64,000 nucleotides of DNA. Origin: JAXGRD01 sp040766105. GTDB lineage: Bacteria; Bacillota; Clostridia; Peptostreptococcales; Anaerovoracaceae. Shown here one piece after another: positions 8,507 to 16,816 of the stretch. Location of the stretch: the NCBI GenBank assembly GCA_040766105.1, contig JAXGRD010000001.1, forward strand, positions 310,001 through 374,000, given 5' to 3'. The position numbers and the translations under genes were made by a program. The first letter of the stretch is position 1. Every line of letters begins with the position of its first letter. The notes under the pieces are model-generated. The model was not told the origin of the DNA. It did not search any database and was given only the letters and a program-made list of their open reading frames with translations.

Positions 8507-9798
8507 TTTTTCAAAAATGCGTCGACGGCTGCCAATGTGGCCAAAATATCTTCCTCGGTCAAAGCGTCGGAGATAAACATGGCCTCAAACTGTGCCGGCG
8601 CAATGAAAAATCCGCTGTTGAGCATATGTCTGAAGTAGGCTGCATACTTCTGCAGGTCCGCCTTCTTGGCCGAGTCGAAGTCGGTAATGGGCCCTTCTGC
8701 GAAGTAGAGGGTACCGATGGATCCCACGTAATTGACCGTATAGGGAAGATTCCTCTCTTGGAGAATGGCATCGATGCCTTCGAAGAGAATGGCGCCCAAT
8801 CCGTCGATGTGGGTGTAGACCCTCGGATTGTCTCTCAAGTATGTTAATTGTGCTATGCCCGCCGCCATGGCAACCGGGTTTCCGCTGAGAGTTCCCGCCT
8901 GATAAACACCGCCGAGAGGTGCCACCACTTCCATGATTTCCTTTTTTCCACCGTAAGCGCCTACGGGCATGCCGCCACCGATAATCTTCCCGAAGGTAGA
9001 CAAATCTGGGGTGATTCCCAGCATGGACTGGGCTCCGCCCAAGGCAATACGAAATCCGGTGATGACCTCGTCAAAAATCAGCACAGCACCTTCCGCTGTA
9101 CAGATGTCTCTGACCCCCTGAAGGAAGTCTTCCTTGGGAGGAACCACACCCATGTTTGCCGCAATGGGCTCCAAGATAACCGCCGCGATTTCTCCCTTGT
9201 GGGCTTCGAACAGACTTTCCACACTTTCAAAATTGTTATACTTTGCCGTCAGAGTATCCTGGGCACAGCCGGGTGTCACCCCTGCACTGTCGGGTGTTCC
9301 CCCATCGGCAATAAGACCGGATCCCGCCTTAACCAACAACCCGTCGGAGTGACCGTGATAGCAACCTTCGAACTTAATAATCTTGTTTCTTCCCGTATAG
9401 CCCCTTGCTGCGCGAAGAGCACTCATGGTGGCTTCCGTTCCCGAGTTAACCATCCTGGTCAGCTCCATGGAAGGAACCAGCTCGCTGACCAACTTGGCCA
9501 TCTCGATTTCTCTCTCCGTAGCCGCACCGAAGCTAAGCCCGTCCTTTATCGCGGCCTCTACCGCTTCCAAAACAGCAGGGTGGTTGTTCCCCAAAATCAT
9601 GGGACCCCAAGAACCGATAAAATCTACAAACTTGTTGCCGTCCGCATCATAGATGAACTGCTCATCCGCCTTCTCAATAAACCTAGGGGTTGCCCCCACG
9701 GCGCCACAGGCTCTCGCCGGACTGTTGACCCCACCGGGGATGTACTTCACCGCTTCCTGAAAAAGCGCCTTGGAACGATTGTCTCTGCTATTATCCAT
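8503..9798 (-). CDS. hemL: Glutamate-1-semialdehyde 2,1-aminomutase HemL
   Basis: HemL converts glutamate-1-semialdehyde to 5-aminolevulinate, the tetrapyrrole precursor. It is a PLP fold-type I enzyme of 431 aa. GGVNSPARA is near residue 22, NSGTEATMSALRAARG near 117, and the PLP lysine lies in STFGKIIGGGMPVGAYGG (about 260-277). The start overlaps hemB by one base. With hemB alongside, it supplies the porphyrin precursor directly to the cobalamin pathway. Confidence 0.95.
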   Translation of the reverse strand: MDNSRDNRSKALFQEAVKYIPGGVNSPARACGAVGATPRFIEKADEQFIYDADGNKFVDFIGSWGPMILGNNHPAVLEAVEAAIKDGLSFGAATEREIEMAKLVSELVPSMELTRMVNSGTEATMSALRAARGYTGRNKIIKFEGCYHGHSDGLLVKAGSGLIADGGTPDSAGVTPGCAQDTLTAKYNNFESVESLFEAHKGEIAAVILEPIAANMGVVPPKEDFLQGVRDICTAEGAVLIFDEVITGFRIALGGAQSMLGITPDLSTFGKIIGGGMPVGAYGGKKEIMEVVAPLGGVYQAGTLSGNPVAMAAGIAQLTYLRDNPRVYTHIDGLGAILFEGIDAILQERNLPYTVNYVGSIGTLYFAEGPITDFDSAKKADLQKYAAYFRHMLNSGFFIAPAQFEAMFISDALTEEDILATLAAVDAFLKK

Positions 9799-10793
9799 TA
9801 TCCGATTCTCCCTTCCTCTATCATCTTTGCGATTTCCTTTGCATAGTAGGTGATGAGCATCTCTGCCCCTGCCCGATATATGGCCGTTGTGGTTTCTGCA
9901 ATCATGGCATCTTCATCTATCATGCCTGCCATGGCTGAGGCCTTGATCATGGAATACTCCCCGCTGACACTGTAGGCTGCAACAGGAACATCCACCAAAT
10001 CCCGCACCTCTCGGATGATATCTAAGTAGGCAAGGGCAGGCTTCACCATAACGATGTCCGCCCCTTCCTCTAAATCCTGAAAGACTTCCTTAATGGCCTC
10101 CCGCCGATTGTGGGGGTCCATCTGATACGTCTTTCGATTTCCCTTGAAGTTGTCAGAGCCTGCCGCATCGCGAAATGGTCCGTAAAATGCAGAGGCGTAC
10201 TTGGCCGCATAGGACATAATGGGCGTATCCACAAAGCCTGCCGCATCTAAGGCCGTCCGTATGGATGCCACTCGTCCGTCCATCATATCGGAGGGTGCCA
10301 CCATATCTGCACCGGCCGCCACCTGAGTCACCGCCGTCTTAGCCAAGAGAGGCAGGGTCTTGTCGTTGTCCACCGTGGTCCCAGGCCCGTCGTGACCGTC
10401 CTTGATGATACCGCAATGGCCGTGACTGGTATATTCACACATGCACACGTCTCCGATGTAGTAGAGCTCCGGAACCCTTTCCTTGGCAACCCTCATGGCC
10501 TGCTGGACAATGCCCGTCTTACAATATGCCTGGCTTCCCTGGGGGTCCTTCTCATTGGGAATCCCAAAGAACATGATGTTCCCAATCCCCGCCTTTGCCG
10601 CCTCTTCCAGGGCAAAGGGCAGGGTGTCAGGACTGTATCGCTTCTGCCCGGGCATGGCACCGATTTCCTTGATAATGCCTTCCCCCTCTTCCACGAAGAG
10701 CGGATAAATCAAGGACTGTTTAGAAATCCTGGTTTCCCGAATCATATCCCGAAGCCTACTGTCCATGCGCAATCTGCGCCCTCTTTTTTCCAT
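9798..10793 (-). CDS. hemB: Delta-aminolevulinic acid dehydratase (porphobilinogen synthase) HemB
   Basis: HemB condenses two 5-aminolevulinate molecules to porphobilinogen. The 331-aa protein has the zinc-type cysteine cluster DVCMCEYTSHGHCG (about residues 118-131) and the two Schiff-base lysines in SYAAKYASAFYGPFRDA (about 193-209) and DIVMVKPALAYLDI (about 244-257). It follows cbiG by 15 bp and overlaps hemL by 1 bp. Confidence 0.95.
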   Translation of the reverse strand: MEKRGRRLRMDSRLRDMIRETRISKQSLIYPLFVEEGEGIIKEIGAMPGQKRYSPDTLPFALEEAAKAGIGNIMFFGIPNEKDPQGSQAYCKTGIVQQAMRVAKERVPELYYIGDVCMCEYTSHGHCGIIKDGHDGPGTTVDNDKTLPLLAKTAVTQVAAGADMVAPSDMMDGRVASIRTALDAAGFVDTPIMSYAAKYASAFYGPFRDAAGSDNFKGNRKTYQMDPHNRREAIKEVFQDLEEGADIVMVKPALAYLDIIREVRDLVDVPVAAYSVSGEYSMIKASAMAGMIDEDAMIAETTTAIYRAGAEMLITYYAKEIAKMIEEGRIG

Positions 10794-10808
10794 ACCTGTT
10801 CTCCCTTT

Positions 10809-11837
10809 CTATTTAAAACTCACGGAAAAGGGCTTTTCCCCGATGGCTACGGTCACCCCTTCTCCCGATGTTTTCTTCAAAATTAACCGGCTGCCACCTG
10901 CCAAAATCGCCGCCCGCTCGCACACGTTGTCCACCCCCGTCACCGACTTGACGAAGGCGGAGGAAGTAAACTCCCCTTCTACCGATAGGAGTTCCTGAGA
11001 AGAGAAGGTCTTCATGGGAAGATTCTTCTCTCTACAAAAGGCGATCAAGCCCTCTTCATCCTTTTTCAAATCAATGGTGGCAACCTCTGTTGTCGAAGCC
11101 GAATCCCTGCCCGCCTTTGCAAAAGCCAGCTCCACCTGCTCCTCAATCGTCTCCATAGGAGTTCCTCGCCTGCACCCGATGCCCACCACTAAGTTTCTCG
11201 GTATCAAGGTCAATTGCCTTGCAAACCGACTGACTCCCTCCTTTGTGATGACAATTCCAATGTCACTTTGGTCAGATTGTATCTCAGGGGGAAGATTCCC
11301 TTCCACCGGAACTTCAGTGTAAAACCCCACCGGCAAATCCGCCAGAATGGCCGCGGAAATCACCTTCGCCATAGAAAGGTTGTCAATATGCAGACCTTGC
11401 TCCACTGCCCACTGGTCCACCGCAAGCTTTTGGTTCCGGTCCGTAGCCGTCGTAACCACTGCCGTTCCACCGATGTGCCCGGCGATGTCCTCCGCTAAAA
11501 CATTGGCACCTCCAATGTGACCGGAGAGAAGAGAAATCACAAATCTTCCCATTTCATCGATGACCAACACCGCCGGATCCTTGTCCTTCCCTTTGAGGAA
11601 GGGGGCAATGGATCGCACGGCAATTCCCGTTGCACCCACAAAAATCAGGGCATCTTCTTCCGAGAAGGCCCTTTGGGTCCAGGTAGAAAGAGGTTCCTCC
11701 ACCTTCTTCCCACGAGAAGATACGAACTCCCCTTTCACCCCCTGGCTCACCGCACAGTTTTTTTGACGAAGAAAACTGCCGATCTTCTCGGACAGCACAG
11801 ATCCTCTTTCACTAAAACTGATGATAGAAATCTTCAC
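10809..11837 (-). CDS. cbiG: Cobalt-precorrin-5A hydrolase CbiG
   Basis: CbiG opens the delta-lactone of cobalt-precorrin-5A and releases acetaldehyde. The 342-aa length is usual. Family marks are FVGATGIAVRSIAPFLKGK, LLSGHIGGAN and, in the C-terminal domain, VVGIGCRRGTP and ATIDLKKDEEGL. The GTG start at 11837 follows GGAG with 5 bases spacing. It is the first gene of the cbiG-hemB-hemL-cbiET-cbiA operon, behind a good promoter. No cobalamin riboswitch is visible here, unlike the cbiM operon. Confidence 0.92.
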   Translation of the reverse strand: MKISIISFSERGSVLSEKIGSFLRQKNCAVSQGVKGEFVSSRGKKVEEPLSTWTQRAFSEEDALIFVGATGIAVRSIAPFLKGKDKDPAVLVIDEMGRFVISLLSGHIGGANVLAEDIAGHIGGTAVVTTATDRNQKLAVDQWAVEQGLHIDNLSMAKVISAAILADLPVGFYTEVPVEGNLPPEIQSDQSDIGIVITKEGVSRFARQLTLIPRNLVVGIGCRRGTPMETIEEQVELAFAKAGRDSASTTEVATIDLKKDEEGLIAFCREKNLPMKTFSSQELLSVEGEFTSSAFVKSVTGVDNVCERAAILAGGSRLILKKTSGEGVTVAIGEKPFSVSFK

Positions 11838-11866
11838 AGGAGCTCCTTTCCACTTTCAATATTGCC

Positions 11867-11895
11867 ATTATAGCAAAGTTGACTCGGCTTGTCAT
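11867..11895 (-). promoter_or_regulatory. Sigma-A-type promoter for the cbiG operon
   Basis: On the minus strand, ATGACA (11895-11890) and TATAAT (11872-11867) are separated by 17 bases. The -10 is perfect and the -35 is one base off consensus. It lies about 30 bases upstream of the cbiG start and 28 bases from the edge of repeat copy A. Confidence 0.6.
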
Positions 11896-11922
11896 GAAAA
11901 GGTCAAAGTCATTTTTCCCTCC

Positions 11923-12144
11923 TCGGGACAGGAAAAATCCAAACATTCTCTGTAGAAGAGGTTGTTTGTTGACATTTTAAGGGCTCTTGGGAAGCGTTTT
12001 CCTTCAAAAAATGCATTTGCCAGTACAATCTGAAAAAATACTTACAACATTTGTTTACGATTAGATTAAAAGTAATCAGTTTATTACAACATTTATGTCC
12101 GAGAAGAAGAAATGTTTGCATAATAGCCGTCCCGAGGTCAAGCC
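11923..12144 (+). repeat. Copy A of a 222-bp direct repeat with inverted-repeat ends (MITE-like)
   Basis: It aligns without gaps to 15014-15235 with 8 mismatches in 222 bases, about 96% identity. The ends are inverted repeats: CCTCGGGAC at 11921-11929 and GTCCCGAGG at 12129-12137, with a second paired block (CAAACATT near each end). Inside are two TTACAACATTT blocks. It has no coding frame of note. It sits between the cbiG promoter and the plus-strand island. The rest of the 12145-12277 gap holds only the leader of the next gene. Confidence 0.85.
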
Positions 12145-12277
12145 CTTCCTCTCAGCGTGTCTAGCAATCTGGCAATGACAAAAGGTGCAACCCACACATT
12201 TTTGTAAAGAAGCGTGATAAAATCTTGAAGACGTTACTTTTTCGATTCAATATGTTTTTTGAGAGGAGATGATATTT

Positions 12278-13339
12278 TTGAATTGCACTAAGAAAAAACG
12301 GTCTCATTTGTTACCACTTTTGCTATCGATGTTCCTGATTATCGGGATGCTGGCAGCGCCTCTTTCCTTCGGTGTGGAAGGAGAAGAGCCGACACCGCCA
12401 CAGCCCGCCTCTGCATCGGAAAAGGCTTCGATTGCCGAGGCCCCACCACAGGCACCGGATGGATACACCACGGACAGCAACAACTTGGTCGCCTACAAAG
12501 TAGACGACTGCTGGATCGATGTAAAGGGCCTTTTTGACAATCGCTGGATTGGAAGCACCTATAGCGATGAGGGGTTCTTTCCGGTTGTTCGCATCGGTGA
12601 ATCCGTATATGCAGGGAGTGATTATGACCTGTCGGAGTTGGAAGAAAAAACAGGACTTGCCCTGACACCCAAACCCAGCATTTCCCCTGACGGAAAAGCC
12701 ATCTACGTGAAATATCTCATAAAGAACACCACCACCGAGACAATCATTTTTGATTTCGCCATCGCCGGAGATGTCCAAATCGACGAAGACGACTCCGCGA
12801 CCCTTTCTATGATGCCTGACGGCAGAGGATTCTTTATGACCAAGCAATCATCAGAAGTTTTGCATGGTTCTCAAGCCTCTACGGCCGCAGAGGTTGCGAC
12901 TCTGGCTATCTTTATTTCTAACACCCTTGGTGTGGATTCTGCCGATGGTGTATGGCTAGGCGAATATGATGAATGGGATTACTTTACAAATCAGCAAAAT
13001 GATGTGACAGACAAAGACAGTGCCTTTTCTGTCTTCTGGCTGGCACAGACTCTGGCCGGCAATGAAACGAGTATCCTAGGAATGGGTTCCGCTTTGGGAG
13101 ACATGGATGCTGCAGACGCACTGGCTCCCGATGACCCTGCAGAGGACCCGGTCACAGAAGAACCGGCTCCGGAACTCACAAAGCCTGCCCCGGAAGTATC
13201 AAAAGCCGATTCCGGTAAGGTGGTGGCAAAGGATGCTTCCCCTAAGACAGGAGACAGCAGTATGATGCACATTGCCATTATCATGTTCCTTGCATTAGGA
13301 ACTGCAATAGCATTCCGCGAAACCACTAGACAGGACTAA
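12278..13339 (+). CDS. Putative secreted, sortase-anchored surface protein
   Basis: I do not recognise the central domain. From the TTG at 12278 the 353-aa protein starts with a Lys/Arg patch and a hydrophobic signal peptide (LLPLLLSMFLIIGMLAAPL, about 10-28). Then come a Pro/Ala/Glu linker, an acidic globular region (about 55-280) and a Pro/Glu-rich stalk. The C-terminus has SPKTGD (about 321-326), a hydrophobic helix and a RETTRQD tail, the layout of sortase substrates of the (S/N)PxTG type known for clostridial class B sortases. AGGAG abuts the ATG at 12269 but is 9 bases from TTG 12278, hence the start choice. No sortase gene is in the window. Confidence 0.65.
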   Translation: MNCTKKKRSHLLPLLLSMFLIIGMLAAPLSFGVEGEEPTPPQPASASEKASIAEAPPQAPDGYTTDSNNLVAYKVDDCWIDVKGLFDNRWIGSTYSDEGFFPVVRIGESVYAGSDYDLSELEEKTGLALTPKPSISPDGKAIYVKYLIKNTTTETIIFDFAIAGDVQIDEDDSATLSMMPDGRGFFMTKQSSEVLHGSQASTAAEVATLAIFISNTLGVDSADGVWLGEYDEWDYFTNQQNDVTDKDSAFSVFWLAQTLAGNETSILGMGSALGDMDAADALAPDDPAEDPVTEEPAPELTKPAPEVSKADSGKVVAKDASPKTGDSSMMHIAIIMFLALGTAIAFRETTRQD

Positions 13340-13376
13340 AATAGCTATTTTGAGAGGATACTATATATTTAGCTAC

Positions 13377-13409
13377 GCAGGACCTCACCGGAATCCGGTG
13401 AGGTCCTGC
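13377..13409 (+). terminator. Strong hairpin after the surface protein gene
   Basis: GCAGGACCTCACCGG pairs with CCGGTGAGGTCCTGC, a near-perfect 15-bp stem with a 3-base loop. It lies 38 bases after the stop codon. The T-tract is poor (AATTTGCG), so it may be a weak or protein-assisted terminator. Confidence 0.6.
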
Positions 13410-13445
13410 AATTTGCGTCGTAGGTATATCTTTTTCAATAAAAAG

Positions 13446-13473
13446 TTGTATCCCTATAAAATCTTGCTATAAT
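13446..13473 (+). promoter_or_regulatory. Promoter of the HTH regulator gene
   Basis: TTGTAT (13446-13451) and a perfect TATAAT (13468-13473) are spaced by 16 bases, about 43 bases upstream of the ATG at 13516. The regulator can therefore be transcribed separately from the surface protein gene. Confidence 0.55.
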
Positions 13474-13515
13474 CAAAGATATAACAATAGTCTAATTATT
13501 ACGAAGGGGTATACT

Positions 13516-14967
13516 ATGCAAATACAGCAGAAAACCTTTTCCGGCAAGCTGGATGCGACGCTGAAATTAATGAGACTCTCCAACATTGCTGCCAGTAAAT
13601 TGCTCAATATCGATCCTTCTTATGTCAGTCGATTACGCAATGGGACACGCATCCCCAAAGCAGGCTCCGATTTGGTTGCCGGGATTGCGCAAAAGCTGGG
13701 CGAGATTATCTGGCGCAAGAATCTGGTGGACTCCATGGTCTCCCTCATGAATTCCCCTTCCATCCCCTCGCAGGAAGATTCCTTCTATGACACATTTTTG
13801 GAATGGTTTACGGATTTCCATGAAGAAAACGAAACGGACACCATTGCGGTGGTTATGGATGCCATCAACGAGTACGCCCTCCCCAATTTGAGTGACAGCA
13901 CAGCCTTGGAAAAAGACCTATTCAGCAGCCTTCACCTTTCCAAGAAGTTGGAATATGAGGGAATCCGCGGCTTGCAGGAAGCATCGGCTCGCTTTCTGGT
14001 GGAAGCGTATCAAAAAGACGCCCCCCTTTTACGTCTGTACTCCGACCAGAACATGTCCTGGATTTCGGGAAACCCAGAATATTATCAGATCTGGAAGCAC
14101 CTGATGTTTGCCTGTCTACAGCGGGGCATCAAAATAAAAATCATCCACTATGTCAAGCGAGAAGATGCCGATCTGTTGAGCGGTCTCCTCAGTTGGATTC
14201 CCCTCTACTTCGCCGGAGAAATCGAATCCTACTGCCGCTTCGATCCCGAAACGCCTGCTTTTTCCCATACCATCTTCCTCCACGACGGACACTCTTGCGT
14301 GGAAGGGATGGTCGTCCGCGGGAACGAAGAAAAAGGTCGATATCGTTACGGCACGTCTAAGGCAGATCTGGAGCGATGTAATTCTTCCTTCGATCTCCTC
14401 CTTAAGGATTCTACGCACTTCGTCTCTTCAGTAAAGGGGTTACGCCCTATGGACAAGCTGACGGAGAGCAATTCTAAAAAGGTGCACATTAGCCAGAGCA
14501 CCCTTCCCTTGGAGACCATGAGCGATGACCTGTTTCGAGAAATATTAAGGGGCAACCAGATTGCCGAGGAAGATATGGACCCGTTGATGAAGGAGTTTTT
14601 CACCGCAAAGAACACCATGGCAAAACTCTGCCGAGAAAAAGATCTGACCTTGACTACCTTTCGGAACTTAACTACCGAGAAAGATCGTCAGCCGGTGGAT
14701 ACGGAACCTTTTACCTCAATAACTTCTCTCACTTGCACAAAGAACCAGTGGAAGCACCATTTGACGGAGACACGGGAGTCCTTCGAGACTTGGGGTGGAA
14801 GGTTTCATTTCGTGGAAGAAAACTTCTTGTCGAGAATCCACATTTTTGCTTCAGAGGACATTGTCTACATCAAGCACATGTCCCTGCCGGACAAGACCTT
14901 TTTCTACAACCTTCCCTACATGGTCGATGCCACAAACATCGTCCTGCATCGAGCAAGTACAAACTAA
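13516..14967 (+). CDS. Putative transcriptional regulator with N-terminal HTH and a large unknown C-terminal region
   Basis: The 483-aa protein starts with a Cro/C1-like helix-turn-helix (about residues 17-50: NIAASKLLNIDPSYVSRLRN). The remaining 430 residues match nothing I can name. The middle part (about 175-300) alternates strands and helices in the order LLRLYSDQNMSWI, RGIKIKIIHY, SHTIFLHDG, loosely reminiscent of phospholipase-D-like sensor domains, but no HKD motif is seen. The ATG follows GAAGGGG with 6 bases spacing. It shares the repeat-bracketed island with the surface protein gene and may control it; that link is inference. Confidence 0.6.
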   Translation: MQIQQKTFSGKLDATLKLMRLSNIAASKLLNIDPSYVSRLRNGTRIPKAGSDLVAGIAQKLGEIIWRKNLVDSMVSLMNSPSIPSQEDSFYDTFLEWFTDFHEENETDTIAVVMDAINEYALPNLSDSTALEKDLFSSLHLSKKLEYEGIRGLQEASARFLVEAYQKDAPLLRLYSDQNMSWISGNPEYYQIWKHLMFACLQRGIKIKIIHYVKREDADLLSGLLSWIPLYFAGEIESYCRFDPETPAFSHTIFLHDGHSCVEGMVVRGNEEKGRYRYGTSKADLERCNSSFDLLLKDSTHFVSSVKGLRPMDKLTESNSKKVHISQSTLPLETMSDDLFREILRGNQIAEEDMDPLMKEFFTAKNTMAKLCREKDLTLTTFRNLTTEKDRQPVDTEPFTSITSLTCTKNQWKHHLTETRESFETWGGRFHFVEENFLSRIHIFASEDIVYIKHMSLPDKTFFYNLPYMVDATNIVLHRASTN

Positions 14968-14969
14968 AA

Positions 14970-15008
14970 CGCCCGGACTGGGCGCTTTGATGTGGTTTTT
15001 TATTTTTT
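14970..15008 (+). terminator. Terminator after the HTH regulator gene
   Basis: CGCCC and GGGCG form a short GC stem (14970-14984) two bases after the stop codon, followed at 14995-15008 by a run of mostly T. The gap of 10 bases between stem and T-run makes this only a fair candidate. Confidence 0.45.
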
Positions 15009-15013
15009 CAGGT

Positions 15014-15235
15014 TCGGGACAGGAAAAATCCAAACATTCTCTGTAGAAGAGGATGTTTGTTTACATTTTAAGGGGCCTTGGGAAGCGTTTTCCTTCAAAA
15101 AATGCATTTGTCAGTACAATCTGAAAAAATACTTACAACATTTGTTTACGATTAGATTAAAAGTAATCAGTTTATTACAACATTTATGTCCGAGAAGAAG
15201 AAATGTTTGTATTATAGCCGACCCGAGGTCAAGCC
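15014..15235 (+). repeat. Copy B of the 222-bp direct repeat
   Basis: It matches copy A (11923-12144) at 214 of 222 positions with no gaps, in the same orientation, 3091 bp downstream. Its left end has TTCGGGAC where copy A has CTCGGGAC, and its right end is GACCCGAGG. Identity continues through TCAAGCC beyond the inverted-repeat end, then stops. It ends 6 bases before the korC stop codon, so no separate space remains for a terminator of the hut-kor operon. Confidence 0.85.
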
Positions 15236-15240
15236 TCATC

Positions 15241-15810
15241 CTAAATAATATATTTCCGCTTCTCCGCCTGCTCTTCCCGCTCCTTTACGATTTCGTCCAT
15301 GGCCTGATAGCCTTTGTCGTAGGCATCCAGGTTAAAGCCGGCAATAGAAGCAGAAAAGTTTTCCATGATTTCCTCTTCCACTGTGGGATAGTGGAGTTTG
15401 GGCATGAGCTTGGTCAGTGCGCCCAGCATGACCATGTTGACCACAAAGGGTTTTTCCATTTCCTCGGCAATTTCCGTGGCGGGAATCCGAAATACTCCCG
15501 AATCTTCAGTTTCCACCAGGGTGCTGTTGATGAGGACCATGGCATCCTTGGAAACCATGTCCCTATACTTATCGTAACCGGCCTGATTGAAGGCAATGAA
15601 CACGTCCGCGTCATCCACCTTCATGTAGTCGATGTCGTCGTTGGAGATGACTACCTCTGATTTACAAGCGCCGCCTCTGGCCTCCGGCCCGTAGGACTGG
15701 GATTGAGAAATATTGTAGTTCTCTCCCAAACCGTAAGCCTTGGCAAGAAGTACCGAGGACAGAATCACGCCTTGCCCACCGGCTCCGGAAAATCTCACAT
15801 TAATCCTCAT
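15241..15810 (-). CDS. korC: 2-oxoacid:ferredoxin oxidoreductase gamma subunit (2-oxoglutarate type)
   Basis: This is the gamma subunit of a four-part CoA-forming 2-oxoacid:ferredoxin oxidoreductase. FSGAGGQGVILSS at the N-terminus and SYGPEARGGACKSEVVIS are typical of this subunit. From the ATG at 15810 it has 189 aa. An ATG two codons upstream abuts the GAGGGG Shine-Dalgarno, so the internal one is preferred. It overlaps korD by 11 bp and is the last gene of the run. Confidence 0.88.
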   Translation of the reverse strand: MRINVRFSGAGGQGVILSSVLLAKAYGLGENYNISQSQSYGPEARGGACKSEVVISNDDIDYMKVDDADVFIAFNQAGYDKYRDMVSKDAMVLINSTLVETEDSGVFRIPATEIAEEMEKPFVVNMVMLGALTKLMPKLHYPTVEEEIMENFSASIAGFNLDAYDKGYQAMDEIVKEREEQAEKRKYII

Positions 15811-16024
15811 GAACATCCCCCTCTTTCTTTACATCGATGGCGCCATCCGGGCACAGCTTCTCACACAGCCTGCAGGTGATGCAAGCATCGGGTAGCTTGG
15901 CCTCGGGCAAGTTGGTCCCATATTTATTGCGACTTTTGGACATGACAAAAACCTTCTTTGGACAGGCACTGATGCAGATTCCGCAGCCCTTACAACAATT
16001 CTTGTCGATGGTTATCCTTGCCAT
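15800..16024 (-). CDS. korD: 2-oxoacid:ferredoxin oxidoreductase delta subunit, 2x[4Fe-4S] ferredoxin
   Basis: This 74-aa ferredoxin-like subunit carries electrons out of the oxidoreductase. Two [4Fe-4S] motifs are visible: CCKGCGICISACP (about 10-22) and CITCRLCEKLCP (about 48-59). It lies 3 bp after korB and overlaps korC. The small, separate delta subunit is normal for KorABCD-type enzymes of anaerobes. Confidence 0.88.
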   Translation of the reverse strand: MARITIDKNCCKGCGICISACPKKVFVMSKSRNKYGTNLPEAKLPDACITCRLCEKLCPDGAIDVKKEGDVHED

Positions 16025-16027
16025 TTC

Positions 16028-16816
16028 CTACCTTCTTTCTCGAGCTTTTTCAATATATTCTTTGGCGTTTTTATCGTGCTTCAAAACACCGAGGCGAATC
16101 TTTCCTTCCGGCGTCTCTTCTCCCTCCTTGTGGATATAGGTCTTTGCCTTGTAGCCTTCCATGATTTTGAAGGCATCCTTCTCGCCGTATACATTTTTAC
16201 CCGCTTGCACCGGGCACTGGGCCAAAACTTCAATAAAGGCAAAGCCCTTGTGTGCAATTCCTTGGGCGATGGATTTGGATAGCTGGAAGGGATGGGCTGT
16301 TGTCCATCGTGCCACATAGGAAGCACCCATGGCCATGGCCAAGTCGCAGCCTTCAATGGGCTCGTCCATGGCGCCAAAGGGAGAAGTCTTGGTGACAGAT
16401 CCCTTAGGAGTGGTAGGTGATTTCTGTCCGCCGGTCATGCCGTAGATATAGTTGTTGACGAGAACCACTGTAAGGTCAATGTTTCTGGCCGCTGCATGGA
16501 GAAGATGATTTCCCCCGATGGCCAGGCCGTCTCCGTCTCCCGTAAATACGACGATGTTCTTGTCCGGTTGCGCCATTTTCAGGCCTGTGGCAAAGGGAAG
16601 TGCTCTGCCATGCATGGTGTGGATAACGTCCATCTTGAAGTAGCAGGGAATCCAGGAAGAGCATCCGATGCCGCTGACACAGGCGGTGTCCTCCTTGCAG
16701 CCCAGTTCTTCAAAGGCGTCAATGGCCGCTCTTTGGACGATGCCGTTTCCACAACCGGGACAGAAAAGGGTGGGAAGGGCTTCGGTCTTTATATACTTTG
16801 CATATCGTTCATTCAC
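16028..16816 (-). CDS. korB: 2-oxoacid:ferredoxin oxidoreductase beta subunit (TPP-binding)
   Basis: This is the thiamine diphosphate-binding subunit. LPTLFCPGCGNGIV gives the cluster/TPP N-terminal motif, VFTGDGDGLAIGGNHLLH is the TPP GDG motif, and VLVNNYIYGMTGGQ completes the Mg-TPP site. The 262-aa length is usual. It overlaps korA by 8 bp. Placement right after histidine-to-glutamate genes favours 2-oxoglutarate as substrate, but other 2-oxoacids cannot be excluded from sequence. Confidence 0.9.
   Translation of the reverse strand: MNERYAKYIKTEALPTLFCPGCGNGIVQRAAIDAFEELGCKEDTACVSGIGCSSWIPCYFKMDVIHTMHGRALPFATGLKMAQPDKNIVVFTGDGDGLAIGGNHLLHAAARNIDLTVVLVNNYIYGMTGGQKSPTTPKGSVTKTSPFGAMDEPIEGCDLAMAMGASYVARWTTAHPFQLSKSIAQGIAHKGFAFIEVLAQCPVQAGKNVYGEKDAFKIMEGYKAKTYIHKEGEETPEGKIRLGVLKHDKNAKEYIEKARERR

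Noticed and set aside
8848..9846. 332-aa plus-strand frame opposite hemL
   Set aside because: HemL on the other strand has all family motifs; the long antisense frame follows from its codon use.
11923..15235. Composite transposon with insertion sequences at both ends
   Set aside because: The 222-bp repeats encode no transposase and are too short for an IS; only a MITE-like or recombination origin can be argued.
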